DNA of 64,000 nucleotides from Verrucomicrobiota bacterium (lineage in GTDB: Bacteria > Verrucomicrobiota > Verrucomicrobiia > Limisphaerales > UBA9464), in assembly GCA_947471985.1 (NCBI GenBank), contig CANIZL010000023.1, positions 1 through 64,000 on the forward strand. The letters are read 5' to 3'. A program made the translations under genes and the position numbers. The notes beneath the pieces were generated by a model that searched no databases, was not told the origin of the DNA, and was given only the letters and a program-made list of their open reading frames with translations. Position 1 is the stretch's first letter. Each line of letters begins with the position of its first letter. Shown here in pieces: positions 15,501 to 24,251 of this stretch.

Positions 15501-17678
15501 ATGGTCGCCAACCTACCGCTGCCGCCCCTCGTTCCCGGCCCGCCGATCATTGGCAACAGTCTGCAATTGCTGCTCAATCTGTCCCGCTTTTTTGTCGATA
15601 AATACCTGTCACTCGGACCGGTATTTCGCATTCGGGTGGTGGGCCGTGAGGTGGTGGTGATCACCGGGCACGAGGCCATCCGTTTTCTCGCGGAGACCGG
15701 CGACCGCCACTTCACGCGCGAAGAATTCTACTCCTGTTTTGCCCGGGAACTGGGGATGAAAAACTTCATCCTGGGAACCTCCGGAGCCGAGCATACCCGA
15801 CTTCGCTCCATGCTGCGCCTGGCGTTTTCCCGCGAAGTGGCGGGGGCGTACATCCCGGACATGGTGGCCACCGTCCAACGGGTCTTCGGCGAGGTGCGGC
15901 CGGGCAAGAAGATTCCCGTGATGGACACGATGGCCCGAATCGCCTGCGAACATTATGGGCACGTGCTGGCGAATCGCTCGATCGGCCCGCATGTCAAAGA
16001 CGCCCTGCTCTTCTCGCAGGTGGCGATGAATGCGGGTTCCCGGCTGTGGCCGGAGATGATCCTCCGCCGCCCGGACTATCAACGGGCCAAGCGCAACACC
16101 TTCAAGCTGGTACGTGATTTGGTGCAGGAATACCGGACCCGGACCACCACCAATCCCAAGATGACCCTGCTCGACGGATTGCTGGCCGTACGGGATTCCG
16201 AAGGTCAGCCCTTCACCGATGACGAGTTGGCGGGCTACGGAGCCTTCGGGTTCATCGGCACCTGCATCTACATGAACCGGGTGATCGCGTTCCTGCTCTA
16301 CGAGATCCTGAAGAATCCCAAACTCCGGGAGACGTGCACAGCGGAGGCGGACGCGGCGTTTTCGGCGGGCATCCCCGACGCTCTTGGGTTGCGCCAGATG
16401 GTGCATCTGCGGGCCGCCCTGACGGAATGCCTGCGTTTTCATCCCATCCAACTCGCCCTGCCCTTCAACGTTAAGGAGGACTTTGAATTCGGTGGCTACC
16501 GCATTACCAAGGATCAGATCTGTGTGGTCAGCCCGATTTCCGGGCATTTTTCCGAGCGCTTTTACACCTGTCCCTTTGCCTTCGACGCCGCGCGTTGCCA
16601 GGAACCACGAAATGAGCACCGGGCGAGGGGAGCCTACGCACCGTTCGGTTTCGGCGAACGGTCGTGTCTGGCGGTGGGCCTCGTGGAAGCCATCGCGCTA
16701 ACCACCGTCGCCACCGTACTGCGCTCGGTGGATCTGGAACTGGCCCCGACCGATTACAAGCTGCGGACGCGGATGAACCCGCTGCCCGGTCCCGCGGAGA
16801 GTTTTCAGGTGAAGGTGCTGGGGCCCCGCACTCCCGTGCACGTGGAACTGCCGTCCCTCGCCTCCCGCGCCGATCAATTGACGGCGGCACTACCGCTGAT
16901 ATCGGCCGCCCGCCTGGGTGAATTGCTCGGCGAAACCGAAGTCCGCACTTTTGTCCCGGGGCAGTTCATCATCACCGAGGGCGATGAAGCCGAAGAGTTC
17001 TTCGTCATGCTGGAGGGTCAGGCGGAAGTGACCCTGAAACATGCCGGCGGCAACACCACCCGGGTGGGGATCCTGCACGCGGGCGATTACTTTGGGGAAC
17101 TGGGACTGCTGCATGGAGTCCGCCGAACCGCCTCGATCCGGGTATCCCACGGCGCGGCCGCCCGGGTGTTGGTGCTGAATCGGAGCGTCTTCACCAAGCT
17201 GGTGTCGGAATCGGATCTCATGAGCGACGAGATTGCGAAGGTGGTTCGCCGTCGCTTTCTCACCGATACCTTGAGCAAGGCCCTGCCCCAGTCACCGGCC
17301 GCCGGCGTGGGCCAGATGCTGGGGGCTGCTTCGATCAAGAACTTTGGGCCGGGGCAGTTGATCATCAAACAAGGTGAGCCGGCCGACGCTTTTTACGTCA
17401 TCATTCGCGGAACGGCGGAAGTGTTCAAAGAGATGGGCGAGGAACATTCCACCCGGATCGCCGAGCTTTCGGCCGGTCAGTTTTTCGGCGAGATCGGCCT
17501 GCTGCAGCGTCGTCCCCGCACCGCGACCGTTCGGGTCCGACACGACGGCGAGCTGGAGGCGCTGGTGATCGAAGGCGAAGCATTTCGACGGCTGGTGGCG
17601 GAAAATCCGGGGGCGCTCAACGACTTGGTCTCCACCATGTGCCAACGCCTCGCCACCGAACTGGTGAGGCCCGAGTAA
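15501..17678 (+). CDS. Cytochrome P450 fused to two cyclic-nucleotide-binding domains
   Basis: 725 residues. The P450 part (about 1-450) begins with a proline-rich PLVPGPPIIGN and has no membrane anchor. It carries E309-C-L-R312 for the ExxR pair and the heme loop FGFGERSC with Cys389. The helix I motif, normally (A/G)G-x-(D/E)-T, reads GFIGT (250-254), keeping the Thr but replacing the acid by Gly253. Two cNMP domains follow (about 465-575 and 600-715). Both have the phosphate-binding cassette: FGELGLL with RRTA, and FGEIGLL with PRTA, so binding looks intact. No frameshift separates the parts. No ferredoxin or reductase is adjacent. Function is unknown; ligand-gated oxidation or isomerisation is inference. 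Confidence 0.9.
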   Translation: MVANLPLPPLVPGPPIIGNSLQLLLNLSRFFVDKYLSLGPVFRIRVVGREVVVITGHEAIRFLAETGDRHFTREEFYSCFARELGMKNFILGTSGAEHTRLRSMLRLAFSREVAGAYIPDMVATVQRVFGEVRPGKKIPVMDTMARIACEHYGHVLANRSIGPHVKDALLFSQVAMNAGSRLWPEMILRRPDYQRAKRNTFKLVRDLVQEYRTRTTTNPKMTLLDGLLAVRDSEGQPFTDDELAGYGAFGFIGTCIYMNRVIAFLLYEILKNPKLRETCTAEADAAFSAGIPDALGLRQMVHLRAALTECLRFHPIQLALPFNVKEDFEFGGYRITKDQICVVSPISGHFSERFYTCPFAFDAARCQEPRNEHRARGAYAPFGFGERSCLAVGLVEAIALTTVATVLRSVDLELAPTDYKLRTRMNPLPGPAESFQVKVLGPRTPVHVELPSLASRADQLTAALPLISAARLGELLGETEVRTFVPGQFIITEGDEAEEFFVMLEGQAEVTLKHAGGNTTRVGILHAGDYFGELGLLHGVRRTASIRVSHGAAARVLVLNRSVFTKLVSESDLMSDEIAKVVRRRFLTDTLSKALPQSPAAGVGQMLGAASIKNFGPGQLIIKQGEPADAFYVIIRGTAEVFKEMGEEHSTRIAELSAGQFFGEIGLLQRRPRTATVRVRHDGELEALVIEGEAFRRLVAENPGALNDLVSTMCQRLATELVRPE

Positions 17679-17720
17679 CAATTCCAGCCCGCGCACGGGC
17701 CCGCGCGATAATGCTTGGGC

Positions 17721-18467
17721 CTATCCCATTTCCCGCAGCTCAGCCGCGCAGACGGCCAGCGCCGCAATGACCGCCGTGTCCGCCCGCAGGATCAACGATC
17801 CCAAGGTGACGGCCACCACACCCGCGGAGTGCAGTTGACCGTACTCGGCCGGGGTAAAATCCCCTTCGGGACCGATGACCACCGTGATCCGACGATGGGG
17901 ACCACCGGACAACGCCGAGCGGATCGTCACCGCTTCGCTTTCCAACGAAGCCACCAGCCGTCGTTCCGTGGTCCGGCCCTCCTGCCTCCCCGATTGGATC
18001 CAAGCCTCGAGACGCTGGGGAGCCGAGAGGGTCGGCAGCCACGGAGTGCCACACTGTTTGGCGGCCGCGATCGTCGTCGCCCGCCAGCCGGCAATTTTGG
18101 AGGTCACGTCCTCGGCCGTCACGCGAGCCACGCAACGATCGACACTTAGAGGTTGAATGGACGCCGCCCCGAGTTCCGTGGCCTTTTCCAACACCGCATC
18201 CCAGGCGCGGCCTTTTAGCAAGGCCACCGCAAGATGCACTTCACAGGAACGCACGGGACGCTCCCGTCGGTCGCTGATTTCCAGCGTCACCGAGTGTTTT
18301 CCGACGTGCCCGACCTGGCCGTGAAATTCCCGGCCGCAACCATCCAGAACGGTGATGGGCTCACCCGTACGCACGCGTAGAACGGCCACGGCGTGGTGCG
18401 CTTCGGCACCCGACAGCGTCATCGGAGTACCGCCGCATAATTCCGGAGGCAAATAGAATCGATGCAT
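17721..18467 (-). CDS. rsmE: 16S rRNA (uracil-1498-N3)-methyltransferase
   Basis: SPOUT-fold methyltransferase that methylates U1498 in 16S rRNA. N-terminal PUA-like domain begins HRFYLPPE and has HHAVAVLR. The C-terminal knot has VVIGPEGDFTPAEY and VTLGSLILRADTAVIAALAV; most RsmE proteins have a G in place of D and a P or K-R in place of S-L, so these are mild departures. The catalytic-site segment LLKGRAWDAVLEKATELG is conserved. Start set at ATG 18467 (MHRFYL), standard for this family; the longer frame upstream is discarded. Convergent to the P450 gene with 42 bases between. Confidence 0.9.
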   Translation of the reverse strand: MHRFYLPPELCGGTPMTLSGAEAHHAVAVLRVRTGEPITVLDGCGREFHGQVGHVGKHSVTLEISDRRERPVRSCEVHLAVALLKGRAWDAVLEKATELGAASIQPLSVDRCVARVTAEDVTSKIAGWRATTIAAAKQCGTPWLPTLSAPQRLEAWIQSGRQEGRTTERRLVASLESEAVTIRSALSGGPHRRITVVIGPEGDFTPAEYGQLHSAGVVAVTLGSLILRADTAVIAALAVCAAELREMG

Positions 18468-18590
18468 CGCCCAGAGGATGACAGGCGTCCTGCCGCTGTC
18501 TGAAAAATTACCGTGATCCCCAACGAACCTCGATCCGTAAACCCGCTGAAACTTATCCACCCGCCACCGGGTTGAAGAAGCTTCGAGAAC

Positions 18591-19604
18591 ATGAATGCGT
18601 CCCTCCCGCCCGCCCTCGGCGCCGTCGCCACGCTCGCCGTGCTGGTGTTTACGGCCCAAGCCACCACCGACGAGAGCTTCCGTCGCACGCTGACCGTCGC
18701 GCCCGGCGGCACTCTTACTGTCGAGGTGGATTTTGGCGCCATCGAAGTCACCGGCACAGCGGAAGACGAGGTGATCCTCGAAGTCTCACGCCGGGTCCGG
18801 GGAAAATCTGTGGCCGCCGAAAAAGCCTTCCTGGCGGACCGACCCATTGTGGTGGAGCAGGACGGAGCACAGGTAACCATCCGAGCGCGCCGATCGGCAA
18901 AGACCAGCTGGGGCTGGGGCGGCGGAATGAAGGAAACTACCGGGCGTTACCTCCTCCGGATTCCGGCAAAATTTGACGTCCACCTGAACACCGCCGGCGG
19001 GCACCTCCAGGTCGCAAATCTGACCGGCTCGGTACGGGCCGGAACCAGCGGCGGAGGGTTGAAATTCGTCCGCATTTCCGGGCCCATTCAAGGCCACACC
19101 TCGGGCGGCGGCATTTCCCTTACCGCGTGTCAGGGCACTTTGCAGCTCGTGACATCGGGCGGTGGCATCGACGTAACCGGCGGTGGTGGAACTTTCCAGG
19201 CCCACACCTCGGGGGGCGGCATCCTCGTCAAAAACTTCGACGGACCGGCCAAAGTCGAGACTTCCGGGGGCGATCTGAACTTGGAAAATATCGGCGGAGA
19301 ATTGAAGGGCGAAACCAGTGGCGGTTCCGTCCACGCCACACTGCCCCAGCTGATTCCGGGACCGGTCCGGCTGGAGACCTCCGGCGGTGGGGTCACGGTC
19401 GATGTGCCCGCCGCCGCGGGCTTTGATTTGGACGCCGCCACTTCCGGTGGTGACTGCACCAGTGAACGGCCCCTGACGCGGCAGACCAGCAACCTCAAGC
19501 AAAGCAACACGCTGCGGGGCGCCATGGGGGACGGCGGCCCCACGGTGACCTTGCGCAGCAGCGGCGGGAGCATCCGGGTCCGCAGCCGGGCGGCCACCCG
19601 ATAA
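18591..19604 (+). CDS. Secreted DUF4097-family beta-repeat protein
   Basis: 337 residues, starting with an export signal (ALGAVATLAVLVFTAQA). The rest is a beta-solenoid of tandem strands punctuated by TSGGG, ETSGG or HTSGGG words at about 20-residue intervals, the hallmark of the DUF4097 putative adhesin family. These proteins sit at the membrane or periplasm, and the family often accompanies anti-sigma or bactofilin genes, but the molecular role is unknown. It is divergent from rsmE (123 bases) and precedes polX on the same strand by 91 bases. Confidence 0.8.
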   Translation: MNASLPPALGAVATLAVLVFTAQATTDESFRRTLTVAPGGTLTVEVDFGAIEVTGTAEDEVILEVSRRVRGKSVAAEKAFLADRPIVVEQDGAQVTIRARRSAKTSWGWGGGMKETTGRYLLRIPAKFDVHLNTAGGHLQVANLTGSVRAGTSGGGLKFVRISGPIQGHTSGGGISLTACQGTLQLVTSGGGIDVTGGGGTFQAHTSGGGILVKNFDGPAKVETSGGDLNLENIGGELKGETSGGSVHATLPQLIPGPVRLETSGGGVTVDVPAAAGFDLDAATSGGDCTSERPLTRQTSNLKQSNTLRGAMGDGGPTVTLRSSGGSIRVRSRAATR

Positions 19605-19695
19605 CCCAGCCGCCCCCCCCAGTGGCGATTCGCCCCCAATCCCCACCTTTGCTGTTGAATTGGCCCGATTCCTTCTAGGTTGGGAGTTCATGGGC

Positions 19696-21450
19696 ATGGA
19701 TAAAGAGCAGGTCGCCGCGATTTTGGCGGAGATTGGGACGCTGTTGGAATTGAAGGGGGAAAACCCGTTCAAAACCCGCGCCTATGTCAATGCCGTCCGC
19801 ACGTTGGAGGGTCTCAATGAGCCACTGGAGAAGATTGTCGCCGAAGGGCGACTCGGCGAGCTCAAGGGCTTCGGCGAGGCGCTGCAGGACAAGGTGACCC
19901 AGCTTGTCACAACGGGGCAGCTCCCGTACTACGAGGAACTCAAAGCGTCCCTCCCGGCCGGCCTGCTGGAACTGCTATCAATTCAGGGCCTGGGCCCCAA
20001 GAAGGTAAAGAAACTCTACGACGAACTGGGCATCGATTCCCAGACCAAGCTGGAGGCGGCCTGCCGCGACGGCCGGGTCGCCGGCCTGGACGGATTTGGC
20101 GAAAAATCCCAGGCCAAGATCCTCGAAGCCCTCGCGTTCAAAGCCCAATTTGCCTCCCGTCACCGACTGATCGATGCCTTGCAGGTTGCCGACCCCATCC
20201 TGGAAGCGTTGCGCCAGCACCCCGACGTCATCCGCTGCTCCACCGCCGGCAGCCTTCGCCGCTGGAAGGAAGTCATTGGCGACATTGATTTTCTCGTCTC
20301 CTCCAAGGCTCCTGCGGGCATCATCGCCGACTTTGTCAGCCAACCCGGAATCAAGGCCGTGCTCGCGCAAGGTGAAACCAAAGCCAGCGTCCTGCTGGAG
20401 TCGGGCATCCAGGCGGATCTTCGGGTGGTGGCGGATTCCGAATTCCCCTTTGCCTTGGCCTACTTCACCGGGTCCAAGGAACACAACATCGTCATGCGCC
20501 AGAGGGCGATCAGCCGCGGCCTGCGGTTGAACGAATACGGCTTGTTCCAGTCGGCGGAGGAAACCCGCGATCCGAAATTGCGCCTGCCCTGCCACGACGA
20601 GGCGGAGATTTTTGCCGCGTTGGGACTGACCTACGTACCGCCGGAATTGCGGGAGGACCACGGCGAATTCACTGCCAGTGAAGCCCGACAATTGCCCCGC
20701 CTGGTCGAGTGGACCGATCTGCGCGGGTCCCTGCACAACCATTCCAACTGGTCGGACGGCCGCGACACCCTGGAATCGATCCAAGCGCAGGCCGAGGAAT
20801 TGGGTTTGAGTTATTGGGCGATCACCGACCACAGCCGGGCGAGCTTTCAGGCCAACGGCCTCGATCCCGCCCGGTTGCGGAAACAGATCAGGGAAATCCA
20901 GACCTTGAATCAGCAGGCGGAAGACGCGGGCCGGGACTTCCGCCTGCTCACGGGCACGGAGGTCGATGTGCTGAAGGACGGGCTGGATTTTTCCGACGAG
21001 CTGCTGAGTGAATTGGACGTGGTGGTGGCAAGCCTGCATGTCCCGTCGTCGGACGAGGCAGAAAACACCCGTCGGTTGATTCGCGCCGCCGGGAATCCGC
21101 AGGTCCATATGCTGGGCCATCTTACCGGACGCCTCCTGCTGTCCCGCGACGCCTATAAACTGGACATTCCGGCAGTGATCGAAGCCTGCGCGGCTACCGG
21201 CACCTGGATTGAACTCAACGCCAGCCCCTACCGCTTCGATCTGGATTGGCGCCTGTGGCAGTTTGCCAAATCCAAGGGCGTCCGCTGCGTGATCAATTGC
21301 GATGCCCACCGGCTGGAACATTTCTCATTCCTGCGGTTGGGCGCCGGGATCGCCCGCAAGGGCTGGCTGACGGCCAAGGATATCGTCAATACGCGCTCTC
21401 TGGTTGAGTTGCGCAAGGCCCTCGCCCAAAAGCGCACCGGCGGCGTCTAA
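19696..21450 (+). CDS. polX: DNA polymerase X with PHP exonuclease domain (PolX)
   Basis: Bacterial X-family DNA polymerase and 3'-5' exonuclease for gap filling in base excision repair. The 584-residue product has the N-terminal helix-hairpin-helix part (DKEQVAAILAEIGTLLELKGE, then LKGFGEALQDKV), the pol X palm with GSLRRWKEVIGDIDFLV carrying the metal-binding aspartates, and a C-terminal PHP domain with LHNHSNWSDGRDT, ITDHS and the late NCDAHRLEH. Start chosen at ATG 19696, with GGGAG nine bases upstream; ATG 19690 is also possible. This three-part layout is typical of Bacillus and Thermus PolX. Confidence 0.9.
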   Translation: MDKEQVAAILAEIGTLLELKGENPFKTRAYVNAVRTLEGLNEPLEKIVAEGRLGELKGFGEALQDKVTQLVTTGQLPYYEELKASLPAGLLELLSIQGLGPKKVKKLYDELGIDSQTKLEAACRDGRVAGLDGFGEKSQAKILEALAFKAQFASRHRLIDALQVADPILEALRQHPDVIRCSTAGSLRRWKEVIGDIDFLVSSKAPAGIIADFVSQPGIKAVLAQGETKASVLLESGIQADLRVVADSEFPFALAYFTGSKEHNIVMRQRAISRGLRLNEYGLFQSAEETRDPKLRLPCHDEAEIFAALGLTYVPPELREDHGEFTASEARQLPRLVEWTDLRGSLHNHSNWSDGRDTLESIQAQAEELGLSYWAITDHSRASFQANGLDPARLRKQIREIQTLNQQAEDAGRDFRLLTGTEVDVLKDGLDFSDELLSELDVVVASLHVPSSDEAENTRRLIRAAGNPQVHMLGHLTGRLLLSRDAYKLDIPAVIEACAATGTWIELNASPYRFDLDWRLWQFAKSKGVRCVINCDAHRLEHFSFLRLGAGIARKGWLTAKDIVNTRSLVELRKALAQKRTGGV

Positions 21451-21530
21451 CTGCCTGCCCCACAGTCGATAAACCGACGCTGCAGCCCCGGCCCCAGGCG
21501 GGAGCCAACCCTCCCCACGCTTTCTCCCGG

Positions 21531-22460
21531 ATGACAACGGTACGGGAAATGCGGACGTTACAGCCTATGCAGGCGCAAGAATACCGCCTAACCTGGAGTC
21601 ATATGCTGCGAGCGACCGATACTCGCGATCCTCTGGCGGTAGCCGGAAGGATCCGGTCCGACTACTTGGCCATGTTTGCCAGTGGCGACCCCCTTTTCAT
21701 CCCCCGGGTATTTGGGTGGGCCATGGATTGCTTCAATGGCCGATTCCCGGGATATCAACCCAACGACGCCCGGTACCACGACTTGGAGCATACCCTGCAG
21801 GGGGCCCTATGCCTTTCAGCGCTGCTGCGCGGTCGCAGCGAAGCCGGCGAACAACCGGCGGTGGAGCAGGCGCAATTTGAGCTGGCGATTCTGGCGATTC
21901 TGTTCCATGACGCGGGGTATTTGAAGCGCCTCGACGACACGACGGGGACGGGTGCCAAGTACACGGCGACGCACGTGCAGCGAAGTTGCGATTTCGCCGC
22001 CGCCTTCCTCCAATCAAAGGGTTACGGAGCGGCGGCCATCCAATCGGTACAGAACATGATCCGCTGCACCGGTTTGGGCGCCAACACCGCGGCCATTCCC
22101 TTCCAAAGCAATGCGGAACGGGTGTGTGGGTTTGCGCTGGGGACGGCGGACCTGCTCGGCCAGATGGCCGCGCCGGACTACGTCGACAAATTGCCCGTTC
22201 TTTACGAGGAATTTGTGGAAGCGGGGCGGTTCATGGGCAAACCCGGCGCCGAAGGCTTTACCAGTGTGGAAGACCTGATGCGGAAAACGCCGGGGTTTTG
22301 GGACAAATACGTCCTGCCCAAGATCAGCTCGGATTTCCGCGGTCTCTTTCGCTTCCTGGCCCGCCCGGCACCCGGCGGAGTGAACGAGTATCTCGGGCAC
22401 ATTGAGGCCAATCTGAACCGCATCCGACAATTGGTGGGCACGCCAACTCAGGCCCGTTGA
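21531..22460 (+). CDS. HD-domain metal-dependent hydrolase
   Basis: A 309-residue soluble protein with the histidine-aspartate pattern of HD hydrolases: YHDLEH at about residues 82-87, ILFHDAGY at about 124-131 and ATHVQRS at about 146. The paired YHDxxH and HDxG arrangement faintly resembles the class I cyclic nucleotide phosphodiesterase signature (YHN..H, HD..H). This is intriguing because two enzymes in this window carry cNMP-binding domains, but it is only a resemblance and the substrate is unknown. It begins 80 bases after polX. Confidence 0.7.
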   Translation: MTTVREMRTLQPMQAQEYRLTWSHMLRATDTRDPLAVAGRIRSDYLAMFASGDPLFIPRVFGWAMDCFNGRFPGYQPNDARYHDLEHTLQGALCLSALLRGRSEAGEQPAVEQAQFELAILAILFHDAGYLKRLDDTTGTGAKYTATHVQRSCDFAAAFLQSKGYGAAAIQSVQNMIRCTGLGANTAAIPFQSNAERVCGFALGTADLLGQMAAPDYVDKLPVLYEEFVEAGRFMGKPGAEGFTSVEDLMRKTPGFWDKYVLPKISSDFRGLFRFLARPAPGGVNEYLGHIEANLNRIRQLVGTPTQAR

Positions 22461-22542
22461 ACGGCAACCGGCGGCGTCGAGTCCACCCGAGCCGCCGCTC
22501 TCTTTGATTGCCTGCGCCCCATCGTGAGTGAACCCTGAGTGC

Positions 22543-23022
22543 ATGGTTCACGTCGGCATTGGTTACGATGTCCACCCCTTGGTTCCCGGCCGTCGGCTGG
22601 TGCTGGGCGGGGTGGAAATACCGCATTCCCTGGGTTTGGACGGGCACTCCGACGCGGACGCCCTGCTGCATGCCATCACGGATGCAGTCCTGGGCGCCAT
22701 CGGCGAGGTGGACATCGGGCATCTCTTTCCCAACACCGATCCCTCGTGGAAAAACGCGCCCAGTCGGATCTTCTTGGAGGAAGCTGCCCGCCGGGTCCGC
22801 GCCCGCGGGGGGCGCATTGTGAATATCGACGCATCGCTCGCCGCGGAGCAGCCCAAAATCTTCCCTCACATCACCGCGATGAAGGCGCACATCGCCACCG
22901 CACTGGGAATTGCCCCGGGCAAGGTCGGGGTGAAAGCCACCACGAATGAGCGGCTGGGGTTCATTGGTCGGGAAGAAGGAATTGCCGCGATGGCGGTGGC
23001 CGCTGTCGACCTTCCGGAATAG
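22543..23022 (+). CDS. ispF: 2-C-methyl-D-erythritol 2,4-cyclodiphosphate synthase
   Basis: Fifth enzyme of the MEP isoprenoid pathway: converts CDP-ME-2-phosphate to the cyclic diphosphate with release of CMP. 159 residues, the usual length. The zinc ligands are in GYDVHP (D9, H11) and [19 protein letters not shown] (H42). [10 protein letters not shown] and [17 protein letters not shown] are the standard family blocks. The protein is cytosolic and acts as a trimer. Start at ATG 22543 ([11 protein letters not shown]). Convergent to the AraC gene with a gap of only six bases. ispH is also present in this window at 51338. Confidence 0.94.
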   Translation: MVHVGIGYDVHPLVPGRRLVLGGVEIPHSLGLDGHSDADALLHAITDAVLGAIGEVDIGHLFPNTDPSWKNAPSRIFLEEAARRVRARGGRIVNIDASLAAEQPKIFPHITAMKAHIATALGIAPGKVGVKATTNERLGFIGREEGIAAMAVAAVDLPE

Positions 23023-23028
23023 GCGCCG

Positions 23029-24027
23029 TCACCGACGCACCGACGCCGACGCCGACGCCGACGACGCACGCTGGGCGGGCGCCGACAGCGGCAGAGGATA
23101 CAGTCCGGGGCAACACCCAAAGGCCTGATGGAAGGCCTGGCTGAAATGGCTGAGGGAATTGTAGCCGACCTCCAGGGCCACTTCCGTGACGTTAAAGCGG
23201 CCAGTTTTCAGTAACTCGGCCGCGCGCTCCAAGCGCAGCTGACGGACAAACTGCGGAATCGTCTGGCCGGTTTCCTTGCTGAAGGTGCGACTCAGGTAAA
23301 ACGGACTGCACCCCACCTCGCGGGCCAGTTCCTCCAAAGGGGGTATCCGGGTCAGGTCGCGGCGCAGCTTTGCCCGAACGGCATCGACGCGATCCCGGGC
23401 CACCCGCTGCTGTCGGTGACAGAATAATTCACCACTAACCGCCGGCCGGAAGAAGAACTCGCCCATCAGTTCCACCGCCTTGGCCCGATACCACAGGGTT
23501 TGCGCGGTCGCCAGCACGGGTGGATGTCGCAGACTTTCCACCAACTCCAACTGCCGGGCATTGAGCGGCACGGGCTCGGACACACCCGATCCCGGATCCC
23601 GATCGTCCATCGCGGCGACCACCAACGGATGCACCCCTTGGATCCCCGCCAGCTGACGCGCCAGGAATTCCGGGGCCAGTTCCACCGTGATGAATCGGTG
23701 CTCGCCTCCCCCGCACCGCACCGCCTTCAGGGACGTGGGGCCCTGGCGATAAAAGCCCGCGGTGGCGGCGGAAAAATGAGCGGTGGCGGAACCGGCCGAC
23801 ACCTCCGCCTCGCCGGTCAGATTGAGGCACAATTCGACGCTGCCCGGGTGAAAACTCGAAGCCCAATCAAAGTCGCGGAGTGTCGAGAATTCGTGCCATT
23901 CAAAACTGACCCCGAGCCCGCGAAAATCGCCAAAGAGCTGCCGCCACCCATTCCCCACCGCCCGCCACGTCGACGCCTCACCAAAGGCGGGCGTTGAGGG
24001 GGAGGACCGGGTGGTGCGGGCAGGCAT
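23029..24027 (-). CDS. AraC-family transcriptional regulator
   Basis: A 332-residue DNA-binding regulator. The C-terminal double helix-turn-helix is clear: IPPLEELAREVGCSPFYLSRTFSKETGQTI, then RLERAAELLKTGRFNVTEVALEVGY and SHFSQAFHQAFGCCPGLYP. The N-terminal part, about 200 residues, looks like a cupin-type sensing domain (SVELCLNLTGEAEVSAGS, FYRQGP). The extreme C-terminus (ASSASASASVRR) is encoded by a GACGCC tandem repeat, so its length may vary between strains. No obvious target operon is next to it. Confidence 0.85.
   Translation of the reverse strand: MPARTTRSSPSTPAFGEASTWRAVGNGWRQLFGDFRGLGVSFEWHEFSTLRDFDWASSFHPGSVELCLNLTGEAEVSAGSATAHFSAATAGFYRQGPTSLKAVRCGGGEHRFITVELAPEFLARQLAGIQGVHPLVVAAMDDRDPGSGVSEPVPLNARQLELVESLRHPPVLATAQTLWYRAKAVELMGEFFFRPAVSGELFCHRQQRVARDRVDAVRAKLRRDLTRIPPLEELAREVGCSPFYLSRTFSKETGQTIPQFVRQLRLERAAELLKTGRFNVTEVALEVGYNSLSHFSQAFHQAFGCCPGLYPLPLSAPAQRASSASASASVRR
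23041..23065. repeat. Six-base tandem repeat (GACGCC) in the AraC C-terminus
   Basis: About four units of GACGCC in the last codons of the AraC gene, on the plus strand, encoding the alternating Ser/Ala tail. Low-complexity repeats of this kind are slippage-prone. It lies in the tight convergent gap between ispF and the regulator. Confidence 0.7.
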
Positions 24028-24251
24028 GGCGATCAGATTCTACGGAAGAACCATGCCCCAAAAAATAAAGGTGGCTACTCACTCCCCCACCCATTTTCGC
24101 CCCCGGGGCGGCCCCAGGAGGTTCCATACCACTTTTGACCGGCCGAGAAACCTGACTTCATCTTCTGTCCGGAATCGTGGGTATCCGTCCGCTGGACACC
24201 TCGCGATCCCACTCAGGGCAAAACCTTCATCAAATCCACGGAAAGCGTCCC

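Noticed and set aside
19978-21321. Long open frame antisense to polX
   Set aside because: No motif or start site, and polX is certain on the other strand.
22470-22496. Inverted repeat GGCGGC/GCCGCC after the HD gene as a terminator
   Set aside because: The loop is 15 bases and the following sequence is only CTCTCTTTG; the evidence is too weak to list as a feature.
24028-24251. Possible small gene or riboswitch upstream of the GT2 gene
   Set aside because: No coding potential or aptamer-like core is seen; only a GC-rich stretch and an ordinary ribosome-binding site.
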